Shown: positions 1 to 9,139 of the stretch, in pieces
Layout of the letters: each line of letters opens with the position of its first letter
Position numbering within the stretch: the stretch's first letter is position 1
Notes under the pieces: generated by a model
Database searches by the model: none
What the model was told of the DNA's origin: nothing
What the model saw: only the letters and a program-made list of their open reading frames with translations
DNA from: Dipylidium caninum
Taxonomy: Eukaryota > Platyhelminthes > Cestoda > Cyclophyllidea > Dipylidiidae
Length of the DNA stretch: 64,000 bases
Assembly (NCBI GenBank): GCA_017562135.1
Contig: QEYB01001194.1
Location: forward strand, 1 to 64,000
Direction of reading: 5' to 3'
Made by a program: the position numbers and the translations under genes

Positions 1-2410
1 CCGAGCTTAGCGGTATTTCTTTGACATGCACTCTGCGGAAAGAGAATGATTCACCCAGACAGCCGTTGCAATATGTTAGACTCTTCTGGGGGGAAAAAGG
101 CTGCCATCTTCAAAAATAATTCGACATTCGTATTGACGAAAGCACTGAAATTCAAATACTCCAAGTTTGCTTGTCGTTAAATTTTATTCCTGTGAGATGA
201 CAAGATTATAGACACCTAACCCAATGGGTGTAGTTGGCCATGGCAACCCACTCATAAGTGAAGACCGGCAAACGACCAAACGGCATGTTGCGTAGATCAA
301 TTGCGATGATGACTAGGACCATTGTTGTCGTCTTCTCCAAAATGGATGACATCTGGCCCATCTTCGTAGGACACTACAAGAATTGGACGCATATGGCTGC
401 ACGAAGAGATCTTCATACCTTCACCGACGAGTTGTTATGCACCTATCACAACAACCAGACGTGATAGGCCCACTCAGAGCATGCTTAGGGTTCGTGAAAC
501 AACTCCCCGTCTCCGCACCTCAATGGAGAATATATTTGTGCGAGGTGAAGAAGGCGTGTAGGAAAGTAAGTATACTTCACTGTCAGATGGAACGGCCCAC
601 AAATCAGGTGGTGGGCGTTTTCACTATTAGGTGTTAGCCCTTTGCATCAGTTCTTCCCAGCTCCTCATATTGATTTGCGGTTGATCTGTCACATAATTAC
701 AGAGAAGAACAGGAAAACCATTTTTAATCTCAACATCACATTAAAAGATGAATTGGCTTAATCGGATAGATTCCGACTGCACTGATTGAATGCAGAGTAG
801 AATACATGGTGAGCGGATGAGGGTGGTGAAGGGTTGAGATGAGGGTTGGGGAGCGTTACTACTCCAGGGTCGCCAGTCACTCTGGCTAGACAGATGCTAT
901 CACTTAGTTGCTACGAGGGAATCAGTACCTGGGCTAACTACACTGAATAAATCGTGGGCAAGAAGCATGACTGTACACACTGAAATAATCCTTCTTATGT
1001 CGTTTCTTTTCAACCGACCAAATATATGCAGACCGAAATGTCGGCTTCTCCACCCACAGAAATGCAAATTCGACTTAGTGTTCGTTGAAGAAGGGAATTT
1101 TTATCGTTTGAATTTAAACGCACCACTTAATTCGCATCTACCTTTTATTTCAGACGCATCCGACGATATCTACGCAGTAAATGGAGTAACTGGTTTGGTT
1201 AGTTATTTAGTTTGTTTGTTGGTCAGGTGCATTTATCTACAGCATTTCTCTCAATTATCTCCATTAGTGTTATCCGAGTGGCAGTTAAATGCCTGGTTGC
1301 TCCTTCATTTTGCCACCATAGCGTGCCAAAATCTGAAGTTCACCATTAGTTTTCATCGGCTCGTCTGTGTCAGTTTGCTTTTCTTCGCTGAAAATCTTCA
1401 TCAGTGAATGAATTGAAGCTCTCTTCAGCGAACAGAGCATAGAAAATAAAATGGCGATATGCAGCTGCCGATTAATTCCTTCATCTCTTTCGCTTCCTCT
1501 AATGCCTTCATAACTTTTACCTCCAGCGGCGCCAAATCTAGCGATGAGGTAGCAATGATCGTAGACGATATTCACAAGTAGCTTCTAGCGCTGCAAGACC
1601 TCACGATTTGTCAGGTCAGAATATTTCCCTAAAGTGCGTACCAGTAAATGGCGGTGGATACAAGCCAACTCACTGTTAGGGGCGGTAGTGCTGAACATAT
1701 TAGTGGTGAAGTGCCGTTGAAGGGAAAACACGATTTAATCGGATCCCCAGGCTGTTATTTATAGTCACTCAGCACTGACAATAGTTCATGGTGAGAGAAG
1801 TAGCACGAAGATCTCATCTAATGTCCCAGATCTTGCGTGAGTTCATCCCACATATCCGGCTGTATATGAAAGCAAAGAAAACATCCCCCACTTAGTAGTT
1901 GCGGACTGTGGCAATTGAGAATTTTCAGTGAAGTCACTCGACGCCAAAAACATGCTAGGCGTTTGTTGACATCGCCATTAAGGTTCTACTCATTTGAGTG
2001 CCCTATTCGCCTCCATCGCTGCAAATGACACTTTGACAGCCTTCATCTTCATCTAAGCTTGCGCTTGATTACTTGGTGCACCCTGCTCTCCCAGTGTATT
2101 TCTGATGACTCAAAAAATCCATGTGTGTTCGAGAAACGAGCTGGAACTTAAGAAGTATCTAAATCAGCTTCTCATAAGCCTCTCCAAACATCACCCATTT
2201 TCGCCACTGGTTGTGGCTAAGGTCTCTGATGCCAAAGCCAGCCTCCTCCTGTGACTGCTGCTTTTCCCATTCTGAAGACGGAGGAATAGATACGCCCGCG
2301 TACGCGTATTGTCGGAGCAGTGCTCCGTTGCGTCCCGGTTCATTCACATCCCCCGATCCGCCACGGCCACGTACGATATTCCTTGTGAGTAGAGTAGCCT
2401 CGTGACAAAC
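1..2410. other. Unassigned sequence
   Basis: I see no gene here that I can support. The longest open frame (967-1407, plus strand) starts at an ATG and codes for a leucine- and phenylalanine-rich string without a recognisable motif; chance is a sufficient explanation. On the minus strand around 1460-1530 a short stretch reads like a charged helix (VKVMKALEEAKEMKELIG) and could be an exon remnant, but no convincing splice sites bracket it. Confidence 0.4.
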
Positions 2411-2413
2411 AAC

Positions 2414-2770
2414 TCAACGAAAGTGTACATGGGGAAATGGGTGGCCGTTGTGGAGGAGCTGACAGTCCAGTGGATCCACATATTCTAAGCTGTAATTAGG
2501 GGTGAAGAAGTCGCTGGTTCCACGAGTTTTAGCAGGAAAGAAACCATAACATTGGACTGTAAAAGAGTCCTCCATGCTACTCTGGCATCGCCACTTGACA
2601 TGAGGTGCGGACGTGTGATTATGACACGTGAAGGACAAGCAAACAGTGTGAACGCATCCTCACTACAACTCTGAATACTGTCACTAATCTCCTCTGAGTT
2701 CGACGTGATCTCGGCCACCTGCGCGTGAGCAATTTCAGCTTGGACACTGGGGTGCGGCCACTTCCTCACT
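2414..2770 (-). pseudogene. Decayed exon related to the 7.3-kb exon (TSDFF motif)
   Basis: The minus-strand frame ending at 2414 contains DSFTVQCYGFF...GTSDFFTPNYSLEY. It aligns with the better-preserved exon at 7280-7397 (LVTVTVWLC...DGTSDFFTNMHSF): GTSDFFT is identical and the spacing before it is about the same. The donor that follows GTSDFF at 7.3 kb (GTGAAC) corresponds here to GTGGAT, so splicing is doubtful. Upstream, the coding signal changes frame (a second frame reads SGDARVAW). I do not recognise the protein. It lies just outside the left arm of the 4-9 kb inverted repeat. Confidence 0.35.
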
Positions 2771-3039
2771 ACCCTTTCGAGGGACGGCCGACTGAGTCAT
2801 GATCAGGCAGCAATCTGACATCAGCTATATTGGTCTTTCAACGCCCAAGAGACATCCACGTGCCTAAAGTTCAAGTGTCCAGCGTCTAAAAAGATTGTGT
2901 AGCGCATACGCAATTCTGTGTCATTCTGTTGTCACCTGATTTAATGTAGAAGCGGCTAAAGGCTAAGGCTCTGAAATGGTTAAAACAAGTGAGAGTTTGC
3001 GGTTTGAGTTTCACGACGGGTAATGCAGAAATCCAGAAA

Positions 3040-3545
3040 AAATTGCTGCCAACTTGATCCATTGTTCAATTGAAGACCGTGTTTTCAGAATGATTTGGAG
3101 TAGTTAGCCCAACAGATTTCTTTAGCACACGGATTGTTTTACATGTTAATCGGCGCCTAATTCAATCTCTGTGCTCTGTGAAATCTACTCGAGTGACATG
3201 AACACTTTCTCGCTCCCGCCATTTTACCACAGCTTGCCATAGGCAAAGTTTTGACATTCTAGTGGACCGTCATTTCTTATCAAACCCTTAATGAAAAGTT
3301 TAAAAGAAGAACATTCAAGCTAACATCGGCCGCTCTTGAACGCAACAGCATCATCCGTAAAATGTCATTGCAGAGATGCTGGGCATTCCAATGAAGAAAA
3401 TGTGCAATTCTCAGTTCTCTACGACGCCACAGAGTGTACTGAAGTGGGGTTTGTGCTTGTCTATTCAGGAAATGACGGAAAACAACCATCACCTGAATGG
3501 ATATCGTTAGTTGAATTTGAACGACTGCTCCCAGCTCATTTAAGG
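3040..3545 (-). pseudogene. Decayed subfamily B secreted-protein copy
   Basis: Base-level similarity to the subfamily B copy at 19.93-20.5 kb can be followed here. Examples on the plus strand are 'catgaacactttctcgctcc' against 'tatgaacactttcttcgctc', and the 3280-3330 stretch against 20250-20300. In the minus frame ending at 3280, residues like NAQHLCNDIL...RSRAADVSLNVLLLNFS follow the RHLHFSSKVI...SRKIRVV...MYVSFEPFS order of the 20-kb copy. Stops and shifts separate the exon 2 and exon 3 parts and no signal-peptide exon is visible, so this is a dead fragment. Confidence 0.35.
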
Positions 3546-3829
3546 AAAGCGATCTTGACTAATCAAAAACTGCTGTTTTATCACATTTCGGCAACCGTAA
3601 CGTCAATGGCGACATTGACATTTCCGCGGCGGCTCAGACGCATTCCTCCATGAAATAATATGACGACACAACGATAATTTGAGTTAATGTGAAAAAGAAG
3701 AATATATGAAGATGGTTTGGGTTAAACGCAAGACCATTTTCTATGCAGGGAACAACGGCTGAGCCAAATCAACTACCATCAGGTCCAGTTTCCTCCCAAC
3801 AGACTTCACCTAAGTCTCCACTCTCTCCC

Positions 3830-4040
3830 TCTCTCTTCGATATGTTTATCACCACGAGATTGGGTCGGCGACATCGAATGTCGTGCGTGGTCGCCATTGA
3901 CCGGCTTAGCATTCGTAGAGTGACGTCGACAGAACCAGTTCTGTAGCATTGAAGCATGATTCGAGTGGAAAAGTCAGGCTTTGCGCGTCACAAAAGGACC
4001 TTTCCTCTCTCGACTTGCACTTGATGCAGGGGACTTTTTA
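3830..4040 (+). repeat. Dispersed repeat R1, copy 1
   Basis: This segment is related to plus-strand 16545-16700 and to the complement of about 8970-9130. Shared landmarks are 'cgaatgtcgtgcgtgg' or 'cggatgtcgtgcctgg', then 'gaccggctta' or 'gaccgactca', then 'cagaacc' or 'cagaactcc', then a CGAGTG(G/A)AAAA segment. Translations of the 3.9 and 16.6 kb copies share HRMSC..(A/E)IDRLS.....(S)TE. I cannot name the element. A non-autonomous retrotransposon or an old transposon fragment are both possible. Confidence 0.5.
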
Positions 4041-4334
4041 GAGGTTACGGCCAAGCAACATAAATTATGTCGTCCTAATCTCCCATTTTCAGCCAAATGG
4101 ACAAAGTTACGGGACATGTGACAAGTCCTAACAACGGCTGCACACAGCTGACGTTGTTTACCGGAATCGAATGGGCCAATTTGCCAAAAGTGTCAGAAGC
4201 GAGGAGAAGCAGTCAGACAAAGATCATAACATTTGTTTCATCTATAGAAGTGCAAATTAGTAGACACTGAGATAAACCTGGTGTGGAAGAGGAGGGGATA
4301 TGAAGAGGGTTGGGTGAGGAGTGAAGACAAATAG

Positions 4335-4824
4335 TTAGCGAGGCCACGAGTTGGGATGTCTGGGAGGTGGCCTGCAAGTTGGGAAGCAGATGCGTGTGGG
4401 CTTTCTGAAGACCCGTCGAAAGGTCCTGCTAATCCTGCGTCTGAAGCTACCCCATCCAGCTGGCATGAGGACAGCATTGGCGGCATTTGATTCCGCGCCG
4501 CTCTCGAGGCCATCGTCTGCAATCGCCATTTGCGCCACTTCATCATCTTCATCTAGACCTCCACCTTCACCTTCGCCTTCACCTGCGTCCAGTCCTTCAG
4601 CCTCACTCTCACCAACGACTTCAGGCTGAACTTTACGCCCATGGCCATCGCCTTTCTTCATCGACGATGTCACCATTCAGAGGGTCAGTCACGTCGAGAA
4701 GATCTGCCTCCAACTTTCCCGCTACATCGCCAGACGCCATCAATGCAGCACTGTTGACGCGCACCAGTTGAGCAGACAATGTGAAGAGCAGAAGAACACA
4801 GAGGGGAACGAGACGAGATTGCAT
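4335..4824 (-). pseudogene. Secreted cationic-peptide precursor, copy 1 (single-base frame break)
   Basis: The ATG at 4824 opens a clear signal peptide (MQSRLVPLCVLLLFTLSAQL, cleavage plausible after VRVNSA). An acidic segment follows. The frame breaks at a T-run at 4653-4655, where one extra base relative to copy 2 turns DEEGDGHG into DEERRWPWA and a stop at 4633. The second half is open in the next frame (4676-4335): acidic GESEAEG and three Gly-Glu pairs, GGGLDEDDEVAQMAIADD, then a 40-residue basic tail beginning GWGSFRRRISRTFRRVFRK and containing CFPTC and a proline-arginine-rich end. Copy 2 at 8085 is intact at this break. The family is unknown to me. An acidic pro-region before an amphipathic Arg-rich tail is the plan of precursor-borne antimicrobial peptides, which is inference. 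The extra base could also be an assembly error. Confidence 0.65.
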
Positions 4825-4889
4825 GATGTGCTCGTGTTATATCCACCACCACTTTACGAGGCCCTGTCCTCCACCTCCATTTGCGGCGT

Positions 4890-4896
4890 CTTTATA
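4890..4896 (-). promoter_or_regulatory. TATA box of cationic-peptide copy 1
   Basis: On the minus strand a TATAAAG lies 66-72 bases upstream of the ATG at 4824. The equivalent place in copy 2 holds TATATATA. Between TATA and ATG the two copies are almost identical (purine-rich 'ggtggaggacaggg', then 'gtggtggatataacacgagc'), consistent with a conserved core promoter and 5' leader. Confidence 0.6.
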
Positions 4897-5040
4897 TGCG
4901 AATTGGATGTTTTGTTTATCGCTTAATAGTAGGGCTTTCTTGGTGGGCGTTTCGCGTTGTTTATGGGTTTATATCATCGTTAACACACGTGTTGATGAAG
5001 CTCAACACCCACACATCGGCGTTGGCAGATAATAAAGATG

Positions 5041-6700
5041 CTAGATCTTATTCCAATTCATGGACGAAATATAATTAGAAGCAGTAATACACTAGCCTGC
5101 GTTGCCACATTTGACTGTGCATATGACGATCGGTACCATGCGACGTGCACTAAGAGAGCAAAGAAGACGTCTCCCGTCGCTACGAGGTGGATGCCGATAA
5201 CGCGATAGGACAGGCTACTCGGGCTATCAGGAACTGTGGGGCAGATGTTTTCAGGTCAAGACAGGTGATTTATTTTTAGATTCTAACATAATGACAAACA
5301 TATTTGTTCATGGCTTTAATCACTTTACTTTAAGTGCCCTTGAAAGACAAGTTCTTGCGTTGTCATAAGAAAATCGAGGAATTTCTGCGCAAACATATCG
5401 TTCACTTCATTAGCATAGTCTACCTACTCGATTCTTCACTGTTAGGCACTGTTGACACGTTAATAAAGTGACAAGCGCAATCTCTTTTGTCTAGTCAGGC
5501 CTAACAATGTGAGAGCCCATGTGAGTGGACTGAAGCAGAAGCAAAGCCAGTGGCAGGAAAGTGCGGAAGTGTATGGACTGAGAGGAAGATGGTGCAAATC
5601 CAACAAAAATAATACGTCGAAGACTAATTAAGCATATTGGAATTTGGGTTCACAGCGTACGTATTTAAGTGGATGTCGAATAGGCCTCATATTGGTGCCA
5701 CATAGTGAGGACTCGCTTAAGTCTTCCCCGGTATATCTAATTGCAAGTTTCGAGTGATTACTCGAAGTGAACTGAATAACATTCATCCGTCAACTGCGTA
5801 GTGGAGGGGACGAGACACGGCATATGTTCCGCCTGATAAGCCCATGATTCCTCCTCTTTCCTTATTCTCAACTTTGACAGTATCAGTCTAAAATAAACGT
5901 TCGTTCACCTGTCGTTGGCAGCGCTTATCCGTGTGAACACGAAGAATGTTCAGTTAATTTATACGGTTATCAGAATTCCTGTGTTTTAATGAATGGCTGG
6001 TCGTACCTGTAATGGGTGACTTGGTGTTGTGCGGCACGAAACTGTCACATTTATTGTACCTTATATATGAGGTGATAGCATCAATTGGGGAACAACACTG
6101 GGGTGTAATGCTGATAGTTTGTCCACTTCATCAAATTGACTGTCAGTTCTAGTTCTTCGTTTCCTGTGCGTTTCAGCATTAATGCTTCAGTCGAGGTTCA
6201 TTCAAGAAAGTGAAATGCTATTAAGATTGGATTTCGAAGTATTAGACACATCATTTAGCCTTCTTTCTGAGCTAAAGGTGAAATTGCCAATATTGGGGTT
6301 ATTATTGTCGAAACGGCGTTTTTGGGACACACGTACACACTAGACAAAGATCCACTCAATTGACTTATGCGATGTCACTGCGTCTGGTGAGACAAATACA
6401 TGGAAAAATTGACGGCAGAGACGATACACCAACTGAGTCGATTTACGTCACTCAAATGCCAAATTTCCCCAAGGCTGATTCAATAAGATTCTACATCAAC
6501 TTAATGAAGAGACGTACGATGTTAATCCGTGGTCGGCATGATTTATAATACCCATTTACATTTTACGAAATGGCCAAGCCCACCAGTAAAAGTGTGCCTA
6601 ACGGCAGGCAAGCAAATACTCGACCTGCGTTAAAGCGCGTCGCTGTCAGCGTGGGAAACATGGACATACAAGGTGGTGATCGCTGTAGCACAGACAGCAA
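5041..6700. other. Spacer inside the inverted repeat
   Basis: This sequence lies between the two divergent peptide-precursor copies and does not pair with the other side. No open frame longer than about 60 codons carries a recognisable motif, and no splice-bounded exon was found. It would contain any regulatory sequence shared by the divergent genes. Confidence 0.4.
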
Positions 6701-7279
6701 ATGCAATCTCACCTCGGTTTCGTTCGTATGGTTCTGCTACTAATTGACCTGGCCCCAAGAACAGCGTTTGAACCAGTCGTCACAGAGTGACTAGTGGGTG
6801 AGAGCATAAGTGTGCACAGCATGCGACAGTTTACTACACCTCTTGGTCTCGGCTGATGTTGCTCAACAAAAAATGATTGCCTTAATAAGTCATTTGTGCG
6901 CCAGTTTGCGTTCAAGGATTTGGTGCTACCTGGTCTTCCCAGGTGGCGAGAATACTGCGAAAGCCCATTTCCATTCGCAAAAACAAAGTGGTATTTAGAA
7001 ACGTCTAAATTTTTCCTTTCGACGTAAGTTTCCCATGGCAAGCTTCAGCCTCTGCGCTCATCAATGACATCGCGTTGGTGTTCTACATTTCCACACTGCA
7101 AGGAGAAAGTAACCACGCGTGCTTCCTTTACTTCGCAAGCATACGCGTCATGTCTCGAGCAGCGCTCGGTTGTTGACTGGATCAATCACATTGCTTGTGC
7201 GGTAACTAACTCCGAGAGGTGGTACAGATGGAAATAACTGACAACTAGAGAAGATTTGAGAAGCAAAAATGATGTTCAC

Positions 7280-7397
7280 CTGTTGGAAGCTGTGCATGTT
7301 GGTGAAGAAGTCGCTCGTGCCATCAACCGGAGTTGCACAGAGCCATACCGTAACAGTGACCAAGTGCGTTCGAGTACCACCAGCATCATCAATTGGT
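7280..7397 (-). CDS. Isolated exon, TSDFF type
   Basis: This is a 118-base open segment with good splice borders. On the minus strand it follows 'cactgtcacctctcag' and ends CAACAG before GTGAAC. It enters in phase 2 and leaves in phase 0. The product reads PIDDAGGTRTHLVTVTVW, then LCATPVDGTSDFFTNMHSFQQ. A decayed homologue lies at 2414-2770. I do not recognise the domain and see no neighbouring exon with a matching phase, so this may be one exon of a duplicated, now partial, gene. The two TSDFF exons flank the left part of the inverted-repeat block. Confidence 0.35.
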
Positions 7398-8013
7398 CTG
7401 AGAGGTGACAGTGAGGATGCGATCAAAGCAGAAACGATCAGACACTAACCGACGAATGCGCATTGTAGACTCTGACTTCAGTCGTCAAGCTGCTCTGCAG
7501 TCGTTTCCTACTTCGACCTGGTTTCGACCGCTGTGTTTAGCATAGGGCGGGCAACTGCAGTGCAGTGATAAGTGTTTGATCATTCTAATATAAGCGATAT
7601 TCCCCGAGGCAGAAATTCAACAAGTTCAGGAATTTCTTTGGTGGTTTTTCTCTTCCTATTCATGGATGTAACAACCAACATAAAGGCGCTACACAAATCA
7701 ATGGCTAAACTTATCTTTCAGCATCCTCATCAGCAGGACAAATGCACGTGTTAGTTATTATTCAAAATGAGCTGTCAGTCAACATCCGAATAAGGTAATC
7801 AAACTAATCCTAGGTGTGTCACTGTAACTGATGTATTTCGCAAGCTTTGATTGAATCGTTGGCGACTTATTTTAGATGAGACAACGCCGGTGTGTAGGTG
7901 TTGGACTTCATCAACGCTTGTAATTTCAATAGAAGTGGGATTTCTCACACAAATTACAAACGCCCACGAAGGAAGTCCCCTTGTCAACAGGTAAACAAAC
8001 TTCCAGTTTGGAA

Positions 8014-8021
8014 TATATATA
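8014..8021 (+). promoter_or_regulatory. TATA box of cationic-peptide copy 2
   Basis: TATATATA lies 64-71 bases before the ATG at 8085, the same spacing as TATAAAG in copy 1. The leader between them is conserved between copies. Confidence 0.55.
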
Positions 8022-8084
8022 CACCGCAATGGAAGTGGAGGACAGAGCCTCGTAAAGTGGTGGTGGATATAACACGAGCACATC

Positions 8085-8650
8085 ATGCAATCTCGTCTCG
8101 TTCCCCTCTGTGTTCTTCTGCTCTTCACATTGTCTGCTCAACTGGTGCGCGTCAACAGTGCTGCATTGATGGCGTCTGGCGATGTAGCGGGAAAGTTGGA
8201 GGCAGATCTTCTCGACGTGACTGACCCTCTGAATGGTGACATCGTCGATGAAGAAGGCGATGGTCATGGGCGTAAAGTTCAGCCTGAAGTCGTTGGTGAG
8301 AGTGAGGCTGAAGGACTGGACGCAGGTGAAGGCGAAGGTGAAGGTGAAGGTGAAGGTGAGGTGAAGGCGAAGGTGAAGGTAAAGGCGAAGACGAAGGCGA
8401 AGGTGAAGGCGAAGGTGAAGGTGGAGGTCTAGATGAAGATGATGAAGTGGCGCAAATGGCGATTGCAGACGATGGCCTCGAGAGCGGCGCGGAATCAAAT
8501 GCCGCCAATGCTGTCCTCATGCCAGCTGGATGGGGTAGCTTCAGACGCAGGATTAGCAGGACCTTTCGACGGGTCTTCAGAAAGCCCACACGCATCTGCA
8601 TCCCAACTTGCAGACCACCTCCCAGACATCCCAACTCGTGGCCTCGCTAA
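8085..8650 (+). pseudogene. Secreted cationic-peptide precursor, copy 2 (frame break in Gly-Glu repeat)
   Basis: The ATG at 8085 starts the same signal peptide as copy 1, and the acidic pro-region runs through DEEGDGHGRKVQPEVVGESE without a break. From about 8330 the gene enters a GAAGGT-type hexamer tract coding Gly-Glu pairs. Near 8358-8362 one base is missing ('ggtgaggtg' where 'ggtgaaggtg' is expected), so the frame becomes Lys-Val/Ala-rich and stops at 8432. The original frame resumes open after the tract and runs to a stop at 8650, giving GGLDEDDEVAQM, then a 40-residue tail with 11 Arg, 1 Lys and no Asp or Glu, two Cys (CIPTC) and the end PPPRHPNSWPR. The tract is about 17 hexamers long against 3 pairs in copy 1, so slippage explains the break. 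Expression cannot be judged from sequence. Confidence 0.65.
8329..8431 (+). repeat. GAAGGT hexamer minisatellite in coding sequence
   Basis: About 17 imperfect copies of a GAAGGT/GAAGGC hexamer encode the acidic Gly-Glu part of the precursor. Copy 1 has only about three units. The tract holds the single-base deletion that breaks copy 2. Its antisense reads as long Leu/His- and Pro/Ser-rich frames, which are artefacts of the repeat. Confidence 0.85.
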
Positions 8651-9139
8651 CTACTTGTCTTCACTCCTCATCAACCCTCTTCGTATGCCCTCCTCTTCCG
8701 CACAAATTTCACTTCCACGCCCTCAAAATCGCCCTTCGGTCAATATAAAGTGAAGAGTTATTTATCTGACCCCTTTTATTTCCTTCCGGTAGCATTCCGG
8801 TGTCAACGTCTGATGGCCAAAACTGCAATGAAATTCTTGTTAAATATTGGCACTTGTTGTCTAAATGGCAGTGATAAATTGGGGATAGGAAGAGCACCAG
8901 TGCTGTGTTATTACGTGACCTCTCGAATTTGCTTTCCATTTGCCTGCGCGAGGCGTGATTTCTAGTCGGGAGGGGAAAGATTTGCTTTAGACACGCAAAG
9001 CCTGACGTGTACACTCGAATGTAGGGCGAATACAACATGAGGCGTTTTATCGACGCCACTATCTCACTGCCACGTCGGCCGATCGTGTACACGTACGACA
9101 TTCGTGGTAGGGAAACCTCAATGCGGTCACGAGCATAGC

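Larger units (their letters stand above)
3830..5040. repeat. Left arm of large inverted repeat
   Basis: This stretch matches, in reverse complement, about 7860-9130. The match is near-identical across the peptide-precursor gene (4335-4850 against 8060-8650). It weakens but remains traceable in the promoter side (4870-5030 against 7870-8030) and in the 3' flank: 'cgagtggaaaagtcaggctt' near 3960 pairs with the complement of about 8995-9020. The arms are separated by about 2.8 kb of non-matching sequence. It is best explained as an inverted duplication of a gene with its promoter and downstream flank. Confidence 0.8.
7860..9130. repeat. Right arm of large inverted repeat
   Basis: Reverse-complement partner of about 3830-5040. 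The outer end (about 8970-9130) also contains the R1 dispersed-repeat sequence on the minus strand, as the left arm does on the plus strand. R1 is therefore part of the duplicated unit rather than a later insertion into one arm. Confidence 0.8.

Noticed and set aside
967..1407. 146-codon ORF at the left end
   Set aside because: Hydrophobic, motif-free, no promoter or splice evidence; this length can arise by chance in 64 kb.
3336..3653. Plus-strand 105-codon ORF
   Set aside because: It overlaps a minus-strand segment that aligns with other subfamily B copies, and has no signal peptide or splice evidence.
8360..8432. Lys-Val/Ala tail of copy 2 as a genuine basic domain
   Set aside because: It is the shifted frame of the Gly-Glu repeat; the unshifted frame continues into sequence conserved with copy 1.
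7926..8634. Long minus-strand frames (190 and 160 codons), and plus-strand frames at 4351-4771, opposite the peptide genes
   Set aside because: They are antisense readings of the GAAGGT tract and its flanks, giving Leu/His, Ser/Pro or Arg-rich strings. The sense strand has the signal peptide, TATA box and conserved motifs.
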